Assembly: GCA_036496585.1 (NCBI GenBank)
Contig: DASXLB010000065.1
Location: 23,282 to 87,281 of the forward strand
Reading direction: 5' to 3'
DNA length: 64,000 bases
Source of the DNA: Vicinamibacterales bacterium
GTDB lineage: Bacteria; Acidobacteriota; Vicinamibacteria; Vicinamibacterales; 2-12-FULL-66-21
Under the pieces are notes generated by a model. The model saw only the letters and a list, made by a program, of their open reading frames with translations, was not told where the DNA came from and ran no database searches. The position numbers and the translations under genes were made by a program. Positions 27,120-34,512 of this stretch are shown here, in pieces. How positions within the stretch are numbered: position 1 is the first letter of the stretch; each line of letters opens with the position of its first letter.

Positions 27120-27521
27120 GTGTCCGACACCCCGCGCCCCGTCACCAGCAGCGCGCTGCCCTCTCCGGTGGGTCCCTATTCACCGGGGATGCGCGTCGGC
27201 AACCTCGTGTTCGTCTCGGGGCAGGCCGGACGCGAGCCCGGCACCGGGCGCCTGTCGCCCGACGTCGAAGGACAGACCGAACAGGCGCTGAAGAACATCG
27301 CCACGATTCTGGAAGCCTCCGGCTCCGGGCTCGAGCACGTCGTGCGCTGCGGGGTCTTTCTCGTCGACATGAGCGAGTTTCCCAAGATGAACGCGGTCTA
27401 CGCGCGGATGTTCGGCGCCCACCGGCCGGCCCGCACCACGGTCGAGGTCAAAGGATTGCCCGGCGACGGCCTGCTCGTCGAAATCGATGCCATCGCGGTC
27501 GTGCCGGAAGGAATCGGGTGA
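27120..27521 (+). CDS. ridA: RidA family enamine/imine deaminase
   Basis: This 133-residue Rid protein hydrolyses reactive 2-aminoacrylate-type enamines formed by pyridoxal-phosphate enzymes. The conserved arginine is in ARTTVEVKGLP and the conserved glutamate in VEIDAIAVV, with N-terminal GPYSPG and VFVSGQ. It should form trimers. It starts with GTG 6 nt after a -10-like box. Its stop codon lies inside an inverted array of short repeats that separates it from truA. Confidence 0.9.
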   Translation: MSDTPRPVTSSALPSPVGPYSPGMRVGNLVFVSGQAGREPGTGRLSPDVEGQTEQALKNIATILEASGSGLEHVVRCGVFLVDMSEFPKMNAVYARMFGAHRPARTTVEVKGLPGDGLLVEIDAIAVVPEGIG

Positions 27522-27630
27522 TCCGGTGATCGGGTGATCGGGTGATCTCCGGATCGGGTGATCGGATCAGGTAATCTGCCCTGTCGATCGCCCGATCACC
27601 GGATCACCCGATCACCCGATCACCCGATTC
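27512..27630. repeat. inverted array of TGATCGGG octamers between ridA and truA
   Basis: The left side (27512-27564) is built of repeated GATCGGGT/GATCCGGT units and the right side (27585-27630) of their reverse complements (CGATCACC, GGATCACC). The two halves flank a unique spacer of about 20 bp (ATCAGGTAATCTGCCCTGTC). Together they could fold into one very long hairpin. The left arm covers the end of ridA including its stop, and the right arm ends 3 bp before the truA start. Confidence 0.85.
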
Positions 27631-27633
27631 TTC

Positions 27634-28443
27634 ATGCCCCGTTTCAAGCTGCTCATCGAATACGCCGGGACGCGCTACAGCGGCTGGCAGATCCAGAAGA
27701 ACGCGCGGACGGTCGCCGGGGAGATCGATCGCGCGATTCGCGAGGTGTCGCGGCGCACGGCATTCGAGCTGTATGGCGCCGGCCGCACCGACGCCGGCGT
27801 GCACGCGCTCGGGCAGGTCGCGCACCTCGAGCTTTACACCGATCTGACCCCGGCAATCCTGCGTCACCGCCTCAACGACGCGCTGCCGGGCGATATTTAC
27901 ATCCGCGCGATCGACAACGTCCCGCACCGGTTCCACGCCCGGCACGACGTGCGCCAGCGCAGCTACGTCTATCAGATCTCGCGTCGCAAGACGGCGTTCT
28001 TCAAGCCCTACGTGTGGTGGGTCAAGGAGGCGCTCGACGTCGGCGCGATGGAGCGCGCCGCCGCGACGTTCGTCGGGATGCGCGACTTCGCCTCCTTCAC
28101 GGCCGACGAGCCGGACGAGAAATCGACGCGCGTGCTCGTCGATCGAATCGAGATCGCCGAGGACGGCGACCTCGTCCTGCTCCGGGTGGTCGGATCCCAT
28201 TTCCTGTGGCGCATGGTGCGGCGGCTGGTCGGGGTGCTGGCCGCGGTCGGGCGGAACGACCTGCGCGTGGACGAGGTCGCGCGATTCCTCGACGAGCGCT
28301 CCGAGGTGCCCGCGACGCTGACGGCGCCCGCGTCGGGGCTGTTCCTCGAGTCGGTGTGCTATTCGAGCGAGGAGCAGCCAGGTCCGCTCCGCGCCGTCCC
28401 CGCCGTGCCCGTCGTGAACAGGCCGAGCCGCCGAGGCAACTGA
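27634..28443 (+). CDS. truA: tRNA pseudouridine(38-40) synthase TruA
   Basis: This 269-residue enzyme converts uridines 38-40 of the tRNA anticodon arm to pseudouridine. The catalytic Asp53 lies in AGRTDAGVHA, and the family segments YAGTRYSGWQIQ, RHRLNDALP and HFLWRMVRRLVG are all present. Its C-terminal tail of about 25 residues beyond the domain is Pro/Arg rich. The ATG has no ribosome site and follows the inverted octamer array directly, so expression may depend on that structure. Confidence 0.95.
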   Translation: MPRFKLLIEYAGTRYSGWQIQKNARTVAGEIDRAIREVSRRTAFELYGAGRTDAGVHALGQVAHLELYTDLTPAILRHRLNDALPGDIYIRAIDNVPHRFHARHDVRQRSYVYQISRRKTAFFKPYVWWVKEALDVGAMERAAATFVGMRDFASFTADEPDEKSTRVLVDRIEIAEDGDLVLLRVVGSHFLWRMVRRLVGVLAAVGRNDLRVDEVARFLDERSEVPATLTAPASGLFLESVCYSSEEQPGPLRAVPAVPVVNRPSRRGN

Positions 28444-28465
28444 TTCCGTCCCGCCACCTTCGCCG

Positions 28466-29080
28466 CTACGGGCGAACGAGAGGGACGAAGCGGACGCTCA
28501 GCGTGGCGAGCAGATCGACGCGCGTCCCGTGCTTCTGGAGGACGCGCAGCTCCTGATTCGACGCGCCGACGGGAATGACCAGGATGCCGGTGTCGACGAG
28601 CTGTTCGACGAGCGGCGGCGGCACGGCGTCCGCGGCGGCGGCAACCAGGATCCGATCGTAGGGCGCGTGCTCGGGCCAGCCGTGGTGGCCGTCGCCGACG
28701 TGCCGGCGCACGTTGCCGTAGCCCAGCATCTCGAGCCGGCGGCCCGCCTCCTCCGCAAGCGCAGCGATCACCTCGACGGAATACACCTCGCGTACCAGAT
28801 CGGCGAGCACCGCTGTCTGATAGCCGCAGCCGGTGCCGATCTCGAGCACCCGATGCGACGGCTGCAGCCGCAGCGCCTCGGTCATGAACGCGACGATGTA
28901 GGGTTGTGAGATGGTCTGACCGTGGCCGATCGGGACCGGATGATCGGCGTAGGCGTCGTGGCGGGCGCTCTCGGGCACGAAGCGGTCGCGCGGCACGCGT
29001 CCGAGCGCCTCGAGCACGCGCGGATCGCGGACGTCGCGCCCGCGAATCTGCTCCTCGATCATCCGCTGCTGCGGGGTCAT
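28466..29080 (-). CDS. pcm: protein-L-isoaspartate O-methyltransferase
   Basis: This 204-residue methyltransferase repairs isoaspartyl damage in proteins using S-adenosylmethionine. Motifs are QTISQPYIVAFMTE (substrate region), VLEIGTGCGYQTAVLA (SAM site), APYDRILVAAAA and the C-terminal RFVPL. Length is normal. The start at 29080 has GGTGGAGG 4 nt ahead. It converges with truA, leaving a 22-bp gap. Confidence 0.95.
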   Translation of the reverse strand: MTPQQRMIEEQIRGRDVRDPRVLEALGRVPRDRFVPESARHDAYADHPVPIGHGQTISQPYIVAFMTEALRLQPSHRVLEIGTGCGYQTAVLADLVREVYSVEVIAALAEEAGRRLEMLGYGNVRRHVGDGHHGWPEHAPYDRILVAAAADAVPPPLVEQLVDTGILVIPVGASNQELRVLQKHGTRVDLLATLSVRFVPLVRP

Positions 29081-29106
29081 CGGGCCTCCACCAGATCGCG
29101 TTGAGG

Positions 29107-29124
29107 GCAGACCTGAAGGTCTGC
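29107..29124. repeat. REP-like palindrome
   Basis: GCAGACCT and AGGTCTGC form a perfect 8-bp stem with a 2-nt spacer, followed by GCTACG. A second partial GGTCTGCGCTTAC follows at about 29140. It lies in the 108-bp gap between two minus-strand genes and matches the family seen at 19420, 51963, 51999 and 54407. Confidence 0.6.
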
Positions 29125-29188
29125 GCTACGTCTCGAGCATGGTCTGCGCTTACATTCCAGGCGGAACAGACCCGACTTGACGACGATG

Positions 29189-30166
29189 TTACCTGATGAT
29201 CCGCAGGTTGGTCGGCGCGTGCGGCCCGTTGCCCCGCCACCCGAGCTGGACCACCTCGAAGTCGCTGGCCGACAGCGACGAGAACGCCGGGTTCAGCACC
29301 GAGTTGTCCCAGCGCGCGTCCATCGTCCCGGTGACGTACATGTCGGAGCCGTTGTCGGCCACGATCAGGCCGTAGCGCTGCATCGCGCGGAAGATGCGCT
29401 GGACGTCCGGGGTGTAGGACGAGAGGGTCTTCGACGACTTGAGCCGCAGGCGGGCCCCCATCGGCAGCGCTCCCGTCGTCGATCCCGCCTGGTGCGAGGC
29501 CGGCCAGACGTAGCCGTTGGTCGCGCGCACCGTGACGCGAAAGGCGTGCGTGATCTCGCTGGTGCCGTTGGCCTCCTCGTAGCGGACGAGCCCGGGGAAG
29601 ATCGGCAGACCGGCTGCGTCAGCCGACGTCCATCCCTCCGGCCGGCGGGCGTTGGTCGTCAGGTCGAAGATGGCGCCGCAATCGGCTTCCCATCGATTGA
29701 GCGCCGCGTTCCAGAACGTCCCGGCAGTCTCGTAGAGCAGCGAGTGGTCCTTGTCGACGATCAGCATGTGGCGATCGCCGCTGGTGCCGCCGCCCGGCAC
29801 CGCCCCCTCGATGTAGTCCGGCTGCGTCGCGGCCTCGATCGGAATCGGATAGCCAGCGGGGCGGCCGGGCGCGCCGTTGTCGCTCTCGTCGCCGTACGCG
29901 ACCCAGGTCGGCTGGACGAGCGGCTGATCGCCGGTCACGACGATGTAGGGAATGCCGTACGGCGAGGGACCGAAGTCGGGATGCGGCTTCCGCGTGCCGC
30001 CGATGAAGGAGATGAAGGCCGACGAGTTCGTATCCACCGGGGCCTGGCTGATGTCGGCGTTCCACCAGTTGTCGGGCGGAAACACCGAGGCGACGCCAAT
30101 CGGTCCGCCGAGCATGGCCGAGGCGAGCGTCAGAGACACCGCGAGCAGGACGGGACGTACGAGCAT
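29189..30166 (-). CDS. secreted protein of unknown function
   Basis: This 325-residue protein has an N-terminal signal peptide (about 1-27). The mature part is rich in Trp, Gly and Pro (PPDNWWNADISQAPVD, DRHMLIVDKDHSLLYETAG, YVWPASHQAG) and ends with a bacterial-surface-like beta segment. I recognise no named domain. Similar anonymous secreted proteins occur in soil bacteria, but I cannot assign a role. The ATG at 30166 is chosen because GGAGAGG sits directly before it. The open frame extends further upstream to 30298 without a better start. Confidence 0.68.
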   Translation of the reverse strand: MLVRPVLLAVSLTLASAMLGGPIGVASVFPPDNWWNADISQAPVDTNSSAFISFIGGTRKPHPDFGPSPYGIPYIVVTGDQPLVQPTWVAYGDESDNGAPGRPAGYPIPIEAATQPDYIEGAVPGGGTSGDRHMLIVDKDHSLLYETAGTFWNAALNRWEADCGAIFDLTTNARRPEGWTSADAAGLPIFPGLVRYEEANGTSEITHAFRVTVRATNGYVWPASHQAGSTTGALPMGARLRLKSSKTLSSYTPDVQRIFRAMQRYGLIVADNGSDMYVTGTMDARWDNSVLNPAFSSLSASDFEVVQLGWRGNGPHAPTNLRIIR

Positions 30167-30313
30167 CCTCTCCGCCGTATCAGGATCCGTGCCGGCGGTA
30201 AGTCGCTGAAGGACAGTGAGCTCGGGGCGAGGCGCGGTGCAGTTCTTACACGGCGCGTACGAACTTGTCATAAAGTCCGCGGCCGCTCGCGCCGACACAC
30301 CACACGGCGCTCA

Positions 30314-30970
30314 ATGCCCGTGCGGGACTTCAGGTATCACCTGCTCTCCATCGGCGTAAACCGCGAGGCCAACGGCGCGAGCGTCCGCTCGGCCGAACGC
30401 GACGCATTCGGCGTCTCCTGGACCTTCGCACAACTCGGCTACTGGCGCGCCGAGCGCAATCGGTGTCTCACCGGCGCGCAGACCGCAGCGGCGGCCGTCG
30501 ACGCGCATCTGGGACACTGCGCGACACTCGGCGATCTCGATCTGCTGCTGGTGTACTGGTCGGGACACCTTTTCAACGTCGAGCGCGTCGTCGAGGCGCT
30601 CGCCAGAGACGGCGGCGCGCGGCTGCGCGTGCTGATCGTCGACACGTGTCACGCGGAGGATCGGATCCGCCACCTGGGGGACGCGATCGAGGCGGTTGCG
30701 CCCGAGCGGCGCCCCATCGTGCTCGCCTCGTGCGCGGCCGACTCGCGCACGCGCGAGAACAGCGTGCACGGCTTCTTCACCGGCGCGCTGCTGCGCCAGC
30801 TGCGGCGGCCGCGGCGCCCCGGTACCCGCACCCTCGACCTGCTCGACGCGTTCAACCGCGCCGCCGACGAAGCGGTCTGTCGCACCGGCCGTGAGCCGCT
30901 GTTCGCCGCCAACGGCGCCGGCCGCCTGCGGATCCCGATCCTGACGCAGAGCGCCCTGCCCTTCGACTAG
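30314..30970 (+). CDS. stand-alone caspase-like (C14/metacaspase) protein
   Basis: This 218-residue cytosolic protein consists of one caspase-fold domain. It begins YHLLSIGVN, continues with the acidic helix SAERDAFGVSWTFAQLGY, and carries the catalytic dyad His85 (VYWSGHL) and Cys112 (LIVDTCHAED). A later SCAADSRTREN...GFFTGALLRQL matches the region after the catalytic cysteine in bacterial caspase-like proteins. No signal peptide, membrane helix or effector domain is attached. Bacterial caspase homologues often act in defence or signalling as part of larger systems. It converges with the metallo-hydrolase gene. Confidence 0.85.
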   Translation: MPVRDFRYHLLSIGVNREANGASVRSAERDAFGVSWTFAQLGYWRAERNRCLTGAQTAAAAVDAHLGHCATLGDLDLLLVYWSGHLFNVERVVEALARDGGARLRVLIVDTCHAEDRIRHLGDAIEAVAPERRPIVLASCAADSRTRENSVHGFFTGALLRQLRRPRRPGTRTLDLLDAFNRAADEAVCRTGREPLFAANGAGRLRIPILTQSALPFD

Positions 30971-31023
30971 TCTCCGCGGGGACGTCGCCCTCTACACTCT
31001 GTCTCGCCGCGACGCGGCCGACC

Positions 31024-31821
31024 TCAGATCGTGAACGTATGGCCCTCGCGCGCAGCGCGGGTCGCATCGAACACCCGCCGAGCGTCCCGCTCGATCTCGC
31101 GCAGCTCGGCGTCGGTCCGCCCGGGCTTGTGATGGAACAGGTACAACGCGCCAGCGCCGGTCGCGACGGCGAATTCCGCGCACTGGCGCCAGTCGCTGTG
31201 TCCCCAGCCGGCGTAGCGCGGGCGCTCGTCGGGGGTGAACTGCGCATCGAGGACGACTGCGGCCGCCCCCTCGGCAAACGCCGCGAACGGCTCGTCGTAC
31301 TCGGGCATCCCGAACTCGTGATCGGTTGCGAACACGAAATCCCCGCCGCGACCCGCGACGCGATACGCGAATGCGCCGCCGGGATGATTCAGCGCGATCG
31401 CCGCGACCTCGAAGCCGCCGATCGCCGCACGGCCTGGCGCGATCATCCGCGGCGCGGGATGATTCGGCAGCGCGCGGTACGGCAGCGGATGGAACGGCTC
31501 GCGAAAGAGGACGTCGAGCCAGGCCGGATCGTGCGACGGCAGGGCGGGCGCGTACAGCGAGAGCGCGCAGCGCGAATCGGCGAGCGCCGGGAAGTACGGC
31601 AGTCCCAGCAGGTGATCCCAGTGATAGTGCGTGAGCACGAGCGCGACGTTCGCATCCGGGGCGGGCGTGACGCCGCAGATGCCGCTGCCCGCGTCGAGCA
31701 CGAGCACGGCCCCGGTGGACTCGTCGAGGATCTCGATGCAGGCCGTGTTGCAACCGTGTTCAGCGCCGTCGGGCTGGTCCCACGGGACCGATCCGCGGAC
31801 GCCCCGGAACGAAACGCGCAT
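31024..31821 (-). CDS. metallo-beta-lactamase-fold hydrolase
   Basis: This 265-residue cytoplasmic enzyme has the MBL metal motif THYHWDH (His65, His67, Asp69, His70), a first strand RVSFRGVRGSVP and later ligands in FATDHEFG and LFHHKPG. The opening FRGVRGSVP...GCNTACIE is typical of a subgroup related to phosphodiesterases such as cAMP phosphodiesterase and RNase Z. It is the last gene of a co-oriented series with a GAF protein and an HD-GYP protein, which suggests nucleotide signalling, but the substrate is not known. Confidence 0.85.
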   Translation of the reverse strand: MRVSFRGVRGSVPWDQPDGAEHGCNTACIEILDESTGAVLVLDAGSGICGVTPAPDANVALVLTHYHWDHLLGLPYFPALADSRCALSLYAPALPSHDPAWLDVLFREPFHPLPYRALPNHPAPRMIAPGRAAIGGFEVAAIALNHPGGAFAYRVAGRGGDFVFATDHEFGMPEYDEPFAAFAEGAAAVVLDAQFTPDERPRYAGWGHSDWRQCAEFAVATGAGALYLFHHKPGRTDAELREIERDARRVFDATRAAREGHTFTI

Positions 31822-31851
31822 GACGGCTGAGTGTACAGCCGGCGTGCCGGA

Positions 31852-32487
31852 TCAGCGCGACTGCACCAGCCTGAGCGACGGGGCGGCCCGCCGCACCGGA
31901 TAGACCTGGTCTTCGTCGGCGATCACGGCGTCGACCATGGCGGCGGCCAGCTTCGGCGCCAGCAGCTCCAGCACGCGCAGATGGTCGTCGGTGAAGGCCA
32001 GCAGCTCTTGCGAGTAGAGAGCCAGCACCGCGATCAGCGCATCGCTGTCGACGAGGGGAACGACCAGCGAAGACCGCAGCGCCGGCGCGCTCTGGGCGCG
32101 GAAGCCGAGATCGATGACCGGCTCGCCGTTCACGACGGGCGTCCGATGGACTGCCACCCAGCCAGCCATGCCGGTGCCGGACGGCCTCGTGACGCCGCGC
32201 AGCGCATGCGCATGCGCCCCGGCAGCGAACCGCGCCACGACGTTGTCGTGCGTGTCGTCGGGCAGGAACAGCGCCATCGACTCGCACGAGACGATCTGCC
32301 GGAGCAGCATCCAGACGAGCGCCCCGATGTCCGGCAGGAGCGCGGTCCCGCCGAGCGCGCGCGTCAGGCTGGCCACCGCCAGCAGTCCCTCGTCCAGCCG
32401 ATTGTCCTGTGCCCTCACACTCGATCCCCCGGCGAAGCAGACCGCGCCGCCATGTTCGGCAACGACGCGATCGGTCGCTGTAACCAT
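31852..32487 (-). CDS. GAF-domain protein, duplicate of the neighbouring sensor's C-terminus
   Basis: This 211-residue protein is mainly one GAF domain (about 33-180). It aligns along its whole length with the C-terminal GAF domain of the HD-GYP protein encoded 63 bp upstream (GLLAVASL-RALGG, PALRSSLVVPLVDS, DDHLRVLELLAPKLA). It has no output domain of its own, so it probably arose by local duplication and may bind a small ligand or interact with the full-length sensor. It lies 30 bp before the MBL-fold gene on the same strand. Confidence 0.8.
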   Translation of the reverse strand: MVTATDRVVAEHGGAVCFAGGSSVRAQDNRLDEGLLAVASLTRALGGTALLPDIGALVWMLLRQIVSCESMALFLPDDTHDNVVARFAAGAHAHALRGVTRPSGTGMAGWVAVHRTPVVNGEPVIDLGFRAQSAPALRSSLVVPLVDSDALIAVLALYSQELLAFTDDHLRVLELLAPKLAAAMVDAVIADEDQVYPVRRAAPSLRLVQSR

Positions 32488-32550
32488 CTATGAACAATGC
32501 CGCTATCAAACATCTCTCGTGTCACACACTGGCCCATGCTGGACGCGATA

Positions 32551-34512
32551 TCACCCTCTGGCGCCGCCTCGAATCAACGTCAACGCCGCGGCCGGCGGCG
32601 CCAGCGTCGCGTCTGTCGAGATCGTGGCGGCGAGCGCCGGCGCGAGGCGCGCCCCGAGCAATTCGAGCAGCCGCAGATGGTCTTCCGAGAACGCATTGGC
32701 GTCGGAACGGTAAAGCGTCAGGATCGCCACCAGCGTCGACGACTCCACCAGCGGCAGCGCGAGGCACGAGCGGAGTGCCGGCGTGCGCTCCTCGCCGCTG
32801 CGGGCCGCGTCGATCGCCGGATCCGCGTTGATCGCTGGGCGCAGCGTCGCCGCGACCCAGCCGGTGATGCCGGTGCCGGTGGCGCACCGCATTCCGCGCA
32901 GCGTGGCGGCGTGCGAGCCGGTGGCGTAACGGACCGCGACCTGATCGTGATGCGGGTCCGGGACGAAAATCGCGAGCGCGTCGCAGGGCAGCACCTGCGT
33001 GAGAATCGTCCACAGCAGCGCGCCGACATCCGCGACGCCGGCGTTGCCGCCGATCGCCCGCGACAGGCTCGTCACTGCCAGGAGGCCGTCGGCGACGCCG
33101 GCGTCCACCGACAGTGGCGGCTCAGGATCGGGCGACACGCGATCGATCGCGCGCGCGTCCCCGATCGCGCGCGACGCCGGATGCGGCGTCGGATCGAAGG
33201 CGGGCATGATGCGCGTGTAGTTCGCCATGAAGGCATCGACCACTGCCGGGTCGTACATCTTCCCGCGGCGTTCGCGCAGGATCGCCAGCGCCTGCGCGTC
33301 GGTCATGCGGAGACGGTACGGGCGATCCGAGGTGAGCGCGTCGAAGCAGTCGACCACCGACAGGATGCGGGCGCCGAGCGGGATGGCCTCGCCGACGATG
33401 CCGTCGGGATAGCCGGTGCCGTCCCAGTTCTCGTGGTGATGGCGGACGATCGGCACAACCGGATATGGAAAATGGATGGCCGACAGAATCTCCGCCCCGA
33501 TCGGGGCGTGCCGCTTCATCTTCTCGAACTCGGCCGGCGTCAGCCGCCCGGGCTTGTTGAGGATGTGCTCGGGCACGGCAATCTTGCCGGTATCGTGCAG
33601 CAGCGCCGCCGCTTCGATCGCCTGCAGCGTCGTCGCATCCGTCACCCCGATGAACCGCGCCAATGCCAGCGTCCCCTGCTGCACACGGCGGACATGGTCG
33701 TGGGTGACCTCGTCCTTGGCGTCGATCGCCGTCGCCAGCGTCTCGACCGTCGAAAGCAGCAGGCGATTGAGCTCGTCGACGTGCTGCTTGGCGTCCTCGA
33801 GCCGGCCGAACGACGACTGGAACGTCAGGTAGCAAATGGCGAGCAGCGGCAGAATCAGCGCAATGGCGGTGAAATGGAGTTCACGGAAGGCCAGCACCAG
33901 CAGCAGCGCCACCGCGGCCCCCGCGACGTAGCTGGGAAAGAGCGGCCAGTAGTGCTCCGTCCAGACCGCCCGGACCGAGCGCACCTGCGACAAGCCGATC
34001 GCACTCGCCGTCAACAGCGTGTTGACGCCGAAGTAGACCGTCGTCATCGCGGCGACGTAGAGCACCACCGTTGCCGGCGGAGTGGCGCCGCCGTAGAGCG
34101 GCGACGCGCCGCTCAACAGAAAAAAGGCGCGCCCTGCCGCCCACATCGAGAGCCCCAGATTGGAGAAGTTGAAGAGCGTCTGGGTCCGGGTCATCCGCCA
34201 GCGCACCGAGATGCGGATGCCGTCGAGCGCCAGGGTGATGACGCCGACCTCAGGTCCGAATAGCAGCATCGAGGCAAACGCAAAGGCCTCCGACACCGAG
34301 AACCGCGTCTCGATCGACGGGATCTTCAGCGTCAGCATGCCGCTGGCGATCGTCAGGATCGCGAACAACAGCCACGCCGCCGGCACGGTCGCCCGCACGA
34401 GTGTCAGCGCGCTGGTCGACACCGCGAGCAAACCCGCGGCGCTGACCAGCGCGACAAACACTGCCGCGCCAGCCGGCAGGCGGCGGCCGCCGTCTTTCGC
34501 GGGCGAGCTCAG
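32551..34512 (-). CDS. membrane HD-GYP phosphodiesterase with C-terminal GAF domain
   Basis: This protein of about 653 residues has an N-terminal multi-helix membrane module (about 15-230), a short coiled segment, an HD-GYP domain and a GAF domain (about 475-640). Key residues are H and D of LLHDTGK (306-307), THDHVRR and GTGYPDG (365-371), which in active enzymes bind metals and cleave cyclic-di-GMP. The start is uncertain. A CTG at 34512 overlaps the upstream subtilase TGA (CTGA) and has GGGAGG 6 nt ahead; a GTG at 34461 is the alternative. The membrane module likely senses an external or membrane cue. Confidence 0.85.
   Translation of the reverse strand: MSSPAKDGGRRLPAGAAVFVALVSAAGLLAVSTSALTLVRATVPAAWLLFAILTIASGMLTLKIPSIETRFSVSEAFAFASMLLFGPEVGVITLALDGIRISVRWRMTRTQTLFNFSNLGLSMWAAGRAFFLLSGASPLYGGATPPATVVLYVAAMTTVYFGVNTLLTASAIGLSQVRSVRAVWTEHYWPLFPSYVAGAAVALLLVLAFRELHFTAIALILPLLAICYLTFQSSFGRLEDAKQHVDELNRLLLSTVETLATAIDAKDEVTHDHVRRVQQGTLALARFIGVTDATTLQAIEAAALLHDTGKIAVPEHILNKPGRLTPAEFEKMKRHAPIGAEILSAIHFPYPVVPIVRHHHENWDGTGYPDGIVGEAIPLGARILSVVDCFDALTSDRPYRLRMTDAQALAILRERRGKMYDPAVVDAFMANYTRIMPAFDPTPHPASRAIGDARAIDRVSPDPEPPLSVDAGVADGLLAVTSLSRAIGGNAGVADVGALLWTILTQVLPCDALAIFVPDPHHDQVAVRYATGSHAATLRGMRCATGTGITGWVAATLRPAINADPAIDAARSGEERTPALRSCLALPLVESSTLVAILTLYRSDANAFSEDHLRLLELLGARLAPALAATISTDATLAPPAAALTLIRGGARG

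Noticed and set aside
23921-27529. 1202-codon open frame on the + strand
   Set aside because: It runs antisense to the M16 peptidase and covers RidA in another frame. No recognisable domain, biased composition.
27512-27630. Octamer array considered as CRISPR
   Set aside because: Units are 8 bp, without unique spacers, and the array is inverted. No cas genes are nearby.
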